Part shown: positions 25,485-32,247 of the stretch, piece by piece
Numbering within the stretch: the stretch's first letter is position 1
Layout of the letters: each line of letters opens with the position of its first letter
NCBI GenBank assembly: GCA_029983625.1
Contig: JASBZF010000007.1
Span: forward strand, 1-33,590
Direction of reading: 5' to 3'
DNA: 33,590 bases
Origin: Pauljensenia sp.
Lineage (GTDB): Bacteria > Actinomycetota > Actinomycetes > Actinomycetales > Actinomycetaceae
Program-made: the position numbers and the translations under genes
The notes under the pieces: generated by a model
Told to the model about the DNA's origin: nothing
The model's input: only the letters and a program-made list of their open reading frames with translations
Database searches by the model: none

Positions 25485-26477
25485 TCACTTCCATGCCGGT
25501 GTCACAACCGGCGCATCGAACAGTTCCAGGAGTTCATCATCGACCCGCAATAGTGTGATCGACACGCCCGGCATTTCAAGACTCGTCACATAATTCCCCA
25601 CCATCGTGCGCGCAATTTCTATGCCGTCACTTTCCAGCAGCTGTGCGAGACGACGATGACAGATATACAGTTCCGACGAAGGCGTGCCACCCATGCCATT
25701 CACGAGCGTAATGACGCGCTGAGTGGCTTCCAGGTCCAGGTCGTCACGGATTTTCACGTAGAGCTCAGTGACGAGGGCGTCAGCGCACTCCATCGTGCCA
25801 CGTCGATATCCGGGCTCTCCGTGGATGCCGATCCCGAGTTCGATTTCATCTTCGCCAAGATCAAAGGAAGGCGTACCCGCATGGGGAACGGTACAAGGCC
25901 CGAGACCCAGCCCCATCGAACGCATCTGAGAATTGACTTTTTCGGCGATGGCACTCACTTTTTCAAGGTCGTCGCCGCGTTCAGCAGCCGCACCCGCGAT
26001 CTTTTCTACAAAGATCGTGCCTGCCACCCCACGGCGGCCCGCAGTGTAAAGGGAATCTTCCACAGCAACATCGTCATTCACGATGACTGAACGGACTTCG
26101 ATATCTTCCATTTCAGCCATTTCCGCGGCGGTTTCAAAGTTGAGCACATCGCCGGTGTAGTTCTTCACAATATGAAGGACACCTGCACCGTGGTCAGCGG
26201 CTTTTGTCGCTTCGAGGATCGGATCTGGGGTTGGTGACGTGAAGACCGCTCCGGGGACTGCGGCATCAAGCATCCCGAGGCCAACAAAACCTGCGTGGAG
26301 GGGTTCGTGACCTGAACCGCCACCAGAGACAAGACCCACTTTCCCCTCACCCTTTGAGGTGGTTCGCGTCACATAGTCAGGATTAAAGTGAACCTTCACA
26401 AGATCCGCGTGAGCTAGGGCGAAACCTTCGAGGGTTTCGTGAACGACATGATGAACGTCGTTGACCAGTTTCTTCAT
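25485..26477 (-). CDS. dhaK: Dihydroxyacetone kinase substrate-binding subunit DhaK
   Basis: Binds dihydroxyacetone covalently through a histidine (hemiaminal) and receives phosphate from DhaL (330 aa). Motifs are VSGGGSGHEPLHAGFVG near 50-66 (phosphate/substrate loop), KNYTGDVLNF near 105-114, VNDDVA near 133-138 and GIGIHGEPG with the covalent H219. The ATG at 26477 (MKKLVND) is chosen over the upstream frame because GGAGG lies 4-5 nt before it and DhaK proteins begin there. It is the first gene of dhaKLM; a possible promoter (TTTTCG, 16 nt, TAAAGT on the minus strand) lies in the 92-nt gap after folC. No DhaR or DhaQ-type regulator is in the window. Confidence 0.97.
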   Translation of the reverse strand: MKKLVNDVHHVVHETLEGFALAHADLVKVHFNPDYVTRTTSKGEGKVGLVSGGGSGHEPLHAGFVGLGMLDAAVPGAVFTSPTPDPILEATKAADHGAGVLHIVKNYTGDVLNFETAAEMAEMEDIEVRSVIVNDDVAVEDSLYTAGRRGVAGTIFVEKIAGAAAERGDDLEKVSAIAEKVNSQMRSMGLGLGPCTVPHAGTPSFDLGEDEIELGIGIHGEPGYRRGTMECADALVTELYVKIRDDLDLEATQRVITLVNGMGGTPSSELYICHRRLAQLLESDGIEIARTMVGNYVTSLEMPGVSITLLRVDDELLELFDAPVVTPAWK

Positions 26478-26569
26478 GGTGCCTCCTTGCATCAGACAAA
26501 TGGTCCGCTCAGCGTCCATCGTGCCACTTTATGATGTCCACCACGAGCGAAAAGGCGCACAATTTTGAT

Positions 26570-28261
26570 TCATGGTCGAATGCGCGCAAGCCGGAGCATG
26601 TCTCCTGCAAGAACGACCGAACCAAAAACGATGACACCCGCCTGATCCGCTGTATCCACGCTGGCTTCCGCCCATTCAGCTGCGCGATCAAGCGCTTCGG
26701 CAAGATCCTCACGCACTTCTACCCTTTCGGGACCGAATACGTCTTCCGCGATCTTGTGCAGCGTATGAATATCGGCGCCGCGTTCACAATCCAGAGCTGT
26801 CAGAACAATGGACTCCAGATGCGGCTCCATTTCACCAAGCACCGCTTCACTATCTTTATCCGCCATTGCCGAATAGACGCCCACAACCTTTTGGAAGGGG
26901 AAAGAATCGTTGAGGGCCTCGGCAAGTACTCGGGCCCCTGCTTGATTATGCGCAGCATCAACGAGAATCGTCGGTGAAGTGCGCACAACCTGGAGTCTGC
27001 CCGGAGAGCTTGCTGAAAGCATCCCGTTTTCCACGATCCGCCCGTCCAGTTTCCTTCCGCCCATGAACGCTTCGACGGCGACGAGGGCGAGCGCAGCATT
27101 GTGAGCTTGATGCTGGCCAAAAAGCGGCACGAAGATGTCCTCGTAGATCGCCGAAGGTGTTTTCACCGTCACCATTTGACCGCCGACACCCATTTGCCGG
27201 TGCAGCACCTCAAAATCGCGCCCCTCTAGGCGCACAATCGCATCGACTTGCCGCGCACGCTCAAGAATGACTTCCAAGGCTTCTTCGGGCTGTTCGGCAA
27301 CAACAACGATTTGCCCGGCCTTGATAATGCCTGCCTTTTCTGTGGCGATCTGCCGGATCGAAGAGCCGAGCCACTTCGTGTGATCGAAGTCAATCGGCGT
27401 GATCACACTCACTCCGGCATCCACAGTGTTCGTCGCATCCCAGCGTCCACCCATTCCGACCTCCACAACAGCCGCATCAACGGGATGATCGGCGAAAGCG
27501 GCAAAAGCCATGACGGTGAGACATTCAAAGAAGGAAAGACGCGGACCGCCCTCGTCACGGCAACGCTGATCCACCAGCTCAATGTAGGGAGCGACATCCG
27601 CATAGGCGGCAAGAAAACCTTCGGGTGTGATCGCTTCACCAGCGATCGAGATACGTTCACGCAGATCAATAAGATGCGGTGAGGTAAAGCGACCCGTTGT
27701 CATCCCACAGGCACCAAGAAGCGCATCAATCAGGCGGGCCGTGGAGGTCTTCCCGTTGGTTCCCGTGATGTGAATACTCGGGTAGGTAGTGTGAGGATCA
27801 GCGAGGAAATCGAGAACAGCGGCCACCCTTTCCAAAGAGGGTTGCACAGAGTGTTCGGGGGCGCGGGCAAGGATGGATTGGGCGACTTCCTCCATTTCAC
27901 TGCTCAGAGCAAGCCCATAAGCTGCTTCGTCGAGGGCGCTTTCGTGCGCTTGACGTTCAGCGCGTTCAGCGGCTACGTCCTCGGCAAATTCTTCGTCAAT
28001 CGCGTCCTCGTTTTCGATTTCGCTCAGGATCGAAGGAACCGGTCCGGCAAGTAGCGACGCTTCAAGGAGTGCGCGTAAAGCGCTGGCTCGCTCCGCTTCA
28101 GCTATGTTCGCGTCTTTGTCGCCTGACACATCCGTAAGGGCGAGTTCGTCGCCTTCATCTGCGATCTCAAGGTAGGGAAGCAGATCTGCGGGGATTCCGC
28201 CCGACTCATTCTTCTGTTCGGGGGTATCCTCACCGAAGAATGCGGGGTGCTGCTGTGCCAC
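26570..28261 (-). CDS. folC: Folylpolyglutamate/dihydrofolate synthase FolC with acidic N-terminal extension
   Basis: Mur-ligase-family enzyme that adds glutamate to folates and, if bifunctional, to dihydropteroate. The catalytic core starts near residue 128 and has the P-loop THITGTNGKTS-like segment (GTNGKTS at 167-173 from the chosen start), FTSPHL, VEVGMGGRWDATN, DFDHTKWLG with ATEKAGIIK, and VDAAHNQAGA in the C-terminal domain. The first ~125 residues are not part of known FolC folds and are strongly acidic (by my count 34 Asp/Glu against 6 Lys/Arg in the first 130). The open frame begins at ATG 28273, but those bases form a ribosome site GGAGGT 4 nt before GTG 28261 (MAQQHPAFFG), so I start there. 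It follows ileS across a 220-nt gap with a strong hairpin. Confidence 0.94.
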   Translation of the reverse strand: MAQQHPAFFGEDTPEQKNESGGIPADLLPYLEIADEGDELALTDVSGDKDANIAEAERASALRALLEASLLAGPVPSILSEIENEDAIDEEFAEDVAAERAERQAHESALDEAAYGLALSSEMEEVAQSILARAPEHSVQPSLERVAAVLDFLADPHTTYPSIHITGTNGKTSTARLIDALLGACGMTTGRFTSPHLIDLRERISIAGEAITPEGFLAAYADVAPYIELVDQRCRDEGGPRLSFFECLTVMAFAAFADHPVDAAVVEVGMGGRWDATNTVDAGVSVITPIDFDHTKWLGSSIRQIATEKAGIIKAGQIVVVAEQPEEALEVILERARQVDAIVRLEGRDFEVLHRQMGVGGQMVTVKTPSAIYEDIFVPLFGQHQAHNAALALVAVEAFMGGRKLDGRIVENGMLSASSPGRLQVVRTSPTILVDAAHNQAGARVLAEALNDSFPFQKVVGVYSAMADKDSEAVLGEMEPHLESIVLTALDCERGADIHTLHKIAEDVFGPERVEVREDLAEALDRAAEWAEASVDTADQAGVIVFGSVVLAGDMLRLARIRP

Positions 28262-28416
28262 TGCGACCTCCATTGATGTGCATATGGACCTGTTGCACGA
28301 ACGCGCTTTTTCACAAACGCTAGGAGGAGATTTTACTCGGCGAAAGTCGCTCTCGCTTTTTCACTCCCTTTCACAGGCACACGCCCCGCCTCGGCCCGGA
28401 TATGTAAAACCGGCCA

Positions 28417-28474
28417 CCCAAAGCGCCCCTGGAGGGCCTCAGCGCAGAAACACAGGTCTCCAGGGCGCTTTGGG
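28417..28474 (-). terminator. Long-stem inverted repeat after ileS, probable terminator
   Basis: Two arms (28417-28434 and 28458-28474) are complementary over 17 bp with a single bulged C; core sequences are CCCAAAGCGCCC and GGGCGCTTTGGG. The loop is 23 nt. It begins about 9 nt after the ileS stop and lies before folC. A short TTTT occurs about 9 nt beyond the stem on the minus strand rather than directly after it. Confidence 0.7.
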
Positions 28475-28483
28475 GACGAAAGC

Positions 28484-31400
28484 TCACATTTTTTCCACAC
28501 AGACTCCAAGTGTCTCGCCTGACATGATCTCAAGCGCACGGGCCAGTGTTTCGTGCGCAATCATCTCGCGATGCGCCTCAACAGCAGGGAGCTTTTCAGC
28601 GGGGACAGTCAGGGTGAGGGCGATCCGGTCAGCAACATGCAGACCAGCATTCTTGCGCTCATCCTGAACGGCACGCACAACATCACGGGCATAGCCCTCA
28701 GCTTCAAGTTCGGGTGTCAGCTCCGTATCAAGAACGACCACTGTACCGGAAGCAAGAACCTCAGCGACCTGCCCCTCAGCAGCCTCAACCTTTGTCGTCA
28801 CCGTGTACTGCTCAGGGGTCAATACGACGGGTACACCGTCTAGCATCACGCTTGCGAAAGTACAAGATCCATCCGCAGACACACTCCACTTCCCCGCCTT
28901 CTGCGCGGTGAAGAGCTGGGAGGTGAGTGTACGAATCTGCGGATCGAAAGCACGCGGATTCAAGCTCAGCTCAGTCGATACCGTGAGTCCAGATTCTTCC
29001 GGTGCAAGGAAATCAACCGACTTCACATTCACTTCAGAAGTAATGAGATCTGCAAAAGGTGCAAGGGCAGCAGCCCGCTCGGAGACAAGCGTCATCTGAG
29101 CAAGGGGCTGGCGAACGCGCAGTTGATTCACCTTGCGCAGCGCGTGCGCACTCGACACCACCGCACGCACTTCATCCATTGCGGCAACGAGCGCATCATC
29201 GACAACTTGGTCAGGCAAGGAGGGGAAATCGACAAGATGAACAGACTCGCCACCCGTCAATCCCTTCCAAATCTCCTCAGACAGCAGCGGAAGCAGCGGC
29301 GCAGCACACTCCATGAAACGCACGAGCGCCGTGTAAAGCGTATCGAAGGCCGTCTGATCTTCATCCCAGAAGCGTTGACGTTGAGTGCGGACATACCAGT
29401 TTGTGAGGATGTCAATATAGTCGCGGATCAGTTCGCACGCTTTACCAATGTCGTAGGCATCAAGGGCGGCGTGCACATTATCGACGAGGGACTTCGTATG
29501 AGCGAGGAGATACCGGTCCATCCTGGACAGTGCTTCAACGCATGTGGGATCACTCAAGTGAAGAAGCTGCGCCTCTAGACCTTCTCCTCCCTTCGCCGCG
29601 CCCGCATAGAGTGCAAAGAAGTAGTAGGCATTCCAGATGGGCAAGAGCACCTGGCGGACCGTATCGCGAATACCCGCTTCCGTCACGATGAGATTGCCTC
29701 CGCGCACAACGGGGGAACTCATGAGGAACCAACGCATCGCATCTGAGCCGTAACGATCAAAAACCTCGTTGACATCAGGGTAGTTGCGCAAAGATTTGCT
29801 CATCTTCCGGCCATCATCACCTAAGACGATGCCGTGTGAAATCACCGAAGTGAAGGCCGGACGATCAAAGAGCGCAGTTGCGAGGACGTGGAGGGTGTAG
29901 AACCAGCCGCGCGTCTGGCCGATGTATTCCACAATGAAGTCGCCTGGATAGTGCGATTCAAACCAGTCGCGATTTTCAAAGTGATAGTGAACCTGCGCGT
30001 AGGGCATCGACCCGGACTCGAACCAACAGTCAAGGACGTCGGGAATACGACGCATCATTGACTTTCCGCTCGGGTCATCCGGGTTCGGACGGACGAGTTC
30101 ATCAATGTAGGGACGATGCAGGTTGTCCACCTTCACACCAAAGTCACGTTCGAGTTCGGCGTAGGAACCGTAAACATCCTCACGCGGGTAGTTCGGGTCA
30201 TCCGAACGCCACACGGGGATCGGCGCGCCCCAGAAACGATTGCGTGAAATCGACCAATCGCGGGCCCCTGCCAGCCAATTCCCAAAGATGCCGTCTTTGG
30301 TGTGCTCAGGCGTCCAGGTGATCTGCTGATTGAGTTCAACCATACGATCGCGGATTGCACTGACCTTCACAAACCAGGAAGACACAGCCTTGTAAATGAG
30401 GGGTTTGCGGCAACGCCAGCAGTGCGGATAGGAGTGGACGTAGGACTTTTGCTGAACGAGGACGGAACGGATAGCCGGGTCGCGACGCGCCATCGCACCA
30501 CTGCCGTCACGCAGGTCAGTAATAATCGGCTTGTTCGCTTCAAAAACCTGGAGACCTTCGTAGTCGGATACTTCCGAAGTGAAGAGTGCGCCCTCGTCAA
30601 CGGGAAGAACGGGCTGAATGCCCGCTTCCATGCACACAAACATGTCGTCTTCACCGAAAGCCGGGGCGATATGAACCAGACCTGTGCCATCTTCGGTGGT
30701 GACGTAATCACCGGAAATGATTGTCCAGCCTTTCGGACCGGGGGCCGCGCCCTCGGCACGATGCTCAGCGTTATCGTAGTAGTCAAAGATCGGGTGGTAG
30801 CGGCGACCAACCAGCTCTGAGCCTTTCAGTGTGGCAAGGATTTCTGGTTCTTCGCCGAGTTCTTTTACGTAAGCGGCGAGGCGTTCCTTACCGAGGATGA
30901 CGGTCTCTCCCGCAAGGGGTGAAGACAGGTCAGAGGCGACGCGCACGACAACGTAGTCGATTGTTGGTCCTGCGGCGACCGCAAGGTTTGAAGGAAGCGT
31001 CCAGGGAGTCGTCGTCCAGATCAAAACAAGTTCGGGTTGCGCAGCGTCAGGAAGGAAAGGTTCTTCCAAACGCATACCGACGGTCACCGTATTGTCTTGA
31101 CGATCCTGATACACATCGTCGTCCATTTTGAGCTCATGGTTGCTCAAAGGAGTGCGATCGTGCCAGCAGTAGGGCAGGACGCGATAGCCCTCATAGGCGA
31201 GTTTCTTGTCATACAGGGTTTTAAAAGCCCAGATCACAGACTCCATGTAGTCCGGGTCGAGGGTCTTGTAATCCTTGGAGAAATCGACCCAGCGTGCCTG
31301 ACGAGTGACGTAATCCTCCCACTCTTTCGTGTAGCGCAGAACGGAGCTGCGGCACGCTTCGTTAAACGCTTCGAGTCCGATGCCGCCTTCGCGGGTAATT

Positions 31401-31765
31401 TCAGTGACATCGTCGATGCCGAGGATACGTTGAGCTTCAAGCTCTGCGGGGAGGCCGTGCGTATCCCAACCGAAGCGGCGTTCAACGCGGCGACCGAGCA
31501 TCGTCTGATAGCGACCGACGACGTCTTTGACATAACCGGTGAGAAGATGACCGTAGTGCGGTAGGCCGTTCGCGAAGGGAGGGCCGTCGTAGAAAACAAA
31601 CTCGTTTTCTCCGGATTCGCCAGCAGGTCGGATGTCGATGGACTTTTGGAAGGTGTCATTGGCGGCCCAGAACGCCAAGGTTTCGCCTTCCAACTGCGGG
31701 AAGGACGGGCTGGCTTCCACCTCGGTATCGCGGTGGCGCGGGTAGGAACCGTGCTTCGTCATCAT
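28484..31765 (-). CDS. ileS: Isoleucyl-tRNA synthetase, eukaryote-like long type
   Basis: Charges tRNA-Ile and edits mischarged valine (1093 aa). The class I signature is HYGH at 70-73 (GLPHYGHLLTG) and KMSKS at 654-658. The CP1 editing domain is seen as GTGLVHIAPAFGEDD near 360-374, a CxxC pair is at YPHCWRCRKP near 446-455, and an anticodon-binding domain follows to the C-terminus. Length and the GLPHYGH form fit the IleS2/eukaryote-like group usual in Actinobacteria, which includes mupirocin-tolerant enzymes; resistance is not shown here. The start is ATG-ATG at 31765; the ribosome site GAGGA is nearly adjacent to the first ATG and 4 nt from the second, so the second may be used. That site is sequestered by the T-box leader upstream. 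Confidence 0.97.
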   Translation of the reverse strand: MMTKHGSYPRHRDTEVEASPSFPQLEGETLAFWAANDTFQKSIDIRPAGESGENEFVFYDGPPFANGLPHYGHLLTGYVKDVVGRYQTMLGRRVERRFGWDTHGLPAELEAQRILGIDDVTEITREGGIGLEAFNEACRSSVLRYTKEWEDYVTRQARWVDFSKDYKTLDPDYMESVIWAFKTLYDKKLAYEGYRVLPYCWHDRTPLSNHELKMDDDVYQDRQDNTVTVGMRLEEPFLPDAAQPELVLIWTTTPWTLPSNLAVAAGPTIDYVVVRVASDLSSPLAGETVILGKERLAAYVKELGEEPEILATLKGSELVGRRYHPIFDYYDNAEHRAEGAAPGPKGWTIISGDYVTTEDGTGLVHIAPAFGEDDMFVCMEAGIQPVLPVDEGALFTSEVSDYEGLQVFEANKPIITDLRDGSGAMARRDPAIRSVLVQQKSYVHSYPHCWRCRKPLIYKAVSSWFVKVSAIRDRMVELNQQITWTPEHTKDGIFGNWLAGARDWSISRNRFWGAPIPVWRSDDPNYPREDVYGSYAELERDFGVKVDNLHRPYIDELVRPNPDDPSGKSMMRRIPDVLDCWFESGSMPYAQVHYHFENRDWFESHYPGDFIVEYIGQTRGWFYTLHVLATALFDRPAFTSVISHGIVLGDDGRKMSKSLRNYPDVNEVFDRYGSDAMRWFLMSSPVVRGGNLIVTEAGIRDTVRQVLLPIWNAYYFFALYAGAAKGGEGLEAQLLHLSDPTCVEALSRMDRYLLAHTKSLVDNVHAALDAYDIGKACELIRDYIDILTNWYVRTQRQRFWDEDQTAFDTLYTALVRFMECAAPLLPLLSEEIWKGLTGGESVHLVDFPSLPDQVVDDALVAAMDEVRAVVSSAHALRKVNQLRVRQPLAQMTLVSERAAALAPFADLITSEVNVKSVDFLAPEESGLTVSTELSLNPRAFDPQIRTLTSQLFTAQKAGKWSVSADGSCTFASVMLDGVPVVLTPEQYTVTTKVEAAEGQVAEVLASGTVVVLDTELTPELEAEGYARDVVRAVQDERKNAGLHVADRIALTLTVPAEKLPAVEAHREMIAHETLARALEIMSGETLGVCVEKM

Positions 31766-31992
31766 GTCCTCGTTTGTTTCGTCTCACAGGGACGAGGACC
31801 GGCGACGCCGGGACCCGCGGTACCACCCCGCTTGCCTCTTCCTCGGTTTTCGAGGGCGAGACCGCTTCTTTGAAGGCTGTGTCGGGCCGACCCGTCCGGT
31901 TCTAGTAAGGCGTGCCGTGCTGAAACGCCCGTTCTTCCGAAGACTCCCCGGTGATGCCCCTGCATCTTCAGACACAAGGCCGGATCCACATC
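31766..31992 (-). promoter_or_regulatory. Translational tRNA-Ile T-box riboswitch controlling ileS (ultrashort Stem I type)
   Basis: On the minus strand the leader contains, in order: a short Stem I closed by GAAGA (plus 31965-31969) and TCTTC (plus 31939-31943) enclosing the specifier AUC (complement 31953-31955) within AUCACCGGGGAG; a Stem III hairpin CCTCG-AAAAC-CGAGG (31841-31855); and the T-box GGTGGTACCGCGG whose UGGU bulge (31822-31825) would pair with the ACCA end of uncharged tRNA-Ile. Then GTCCTCGT (31792-31799) is the perfect 8-base complement of ACGAGGAC (31766-31773), which holds the ileS Shine-Dalgarno. Uncharged tRNA should free the site and switch translation on. No terminator is present, as expected of the actinobacterial translational class. 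A TACAGT hexamer at 32000-32005 (minus) is a candidate -10. Confidence 0.93.
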
Positions 31993-32059
31993 GCATACCA
32001 CTGTAGTCCAGCCACAGAAGAGACGCACACGCATCACCTTTCAGCTCGCGCCCACTATG

Positions 32060-32092
32060 CGGATGCTTGTAGCGCAAAGCCGCACGGATGCT
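32060..32092 (+). repeat. Direct repeat CGGATGCT x2 before the trp leader
   Basis: CGGATGCT occurs at 32060-32067 and 32085-32092, 25 bp apart, flanking the expected -35 region of the trp leader promoter; the second copy ends one base before the proposed -10. It could be a regulator half-site pair or a chance repeat. Confidence 0.4.
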
Positions 32093-32093
32093 C

Positions 32094-32099
32094 TACTAT
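32094..32099 (+). promoter_or_regulatory. Putative -10 hexamer of the trp leader transcript
   Basis: TACTAT is followed by 7 nt and then the first ATG of the leader peptide (32107), which has no ribosome site. This predicts a transcript starting on the leader peptide start codon. No good -35 is seen at 16-18 nt. Confidence 0.5.
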
Positions 32100-32106
32100 C
32101 GTCGTC

Positions 32107-32148
32107 ATGATGTCGATGAACACCCGTTCATGGTGGTGGCTCCCCTAA
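32107..32148 (+). CDS. trpL: trp operon leader peptide (MMSMNTRSWWWLP)
   Basis: A 13-codon reading frame ending in TAA that encodes three consecutive tryptophans (TGG x3 at 32131-32139) and is followed at once by attenuator hairpins. Starts at ATG 32107, 32110 or 32116 are all possible; no Shine-Dalgarno is visible and the -10 spacing suggests leaderless translation from 32107. Ribosome stalling at the Trp codons would be the sensor of charged tRNA-Trp. The peptide itself is not expected to have a function. Confidence 0.92.
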   Translation: MMSMNTRSWWWLP

Positions 32149-32187
32149 GGGCGAGCCACTCGATGTCGTATTTCATTTCAGCTCGCC
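32136..32187 (+). promoter_or_regulatory. trp attenuator: pause hairpin and antiterminator
   Basis: Region 1 GTGGCTC (32136-32142), overlapping the last Trp codons, pairs with GAGCCAC (32153-32159), and the flanking CCC/GGG adds to the stem: this is the pause (1:2) hairpin. The alternative antiterminator pairs GGCGAGC (32150-32156) with GCTCGCC (32181-32187). Because these share bases with the terminator stem, a ribosome stalled on Trp codons would release region 2 to pair with region 3 and prevent termination. Confidence 0.88.
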
Positions 32188-32211
32188 ACCCGTGGCGGGC
32201 TTTTTGTTTTT
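32181..32211 (+). terminator. trp attenuator intrinsic terminator
   Basis: GCTCGCCAC (32181-32189) pairs with GTGGCGGGC (32192-32200) with one G-U, giving a GC-rich stem followed directly by TTTTTGTTTTT (32201-32211). It is a textbook intrinsic terminator located 37 nt before the trpB start. Confidence 0.93.
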
Positions 32212-32247
32212 CCTGGCCCGCCTCGACCCAACCAGGAGGACACTTCT

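Noticed and set aside
28262..28273. ATG 28273 as folC start
   Set aside because: The bases ATGGAGGTCGCA form a Shine-Dalgarno for GTG 28261; ATG 28273 has no ribosome site of its own.
28397..28412. TTACATAT shared after the ileS and ndk-region hairpins as a repeated element
   Set aside because: Only 8 bases match and the surroundings differ; chance is a sufficient explanation.
31951..32106. N-terminal extension of the trp leader frame back to 31951
   Set aside because: The extended frame runs antisense through the ileS T-box and its promoter; the WWW-containing tail with its own ATG codons is the leader peptide.
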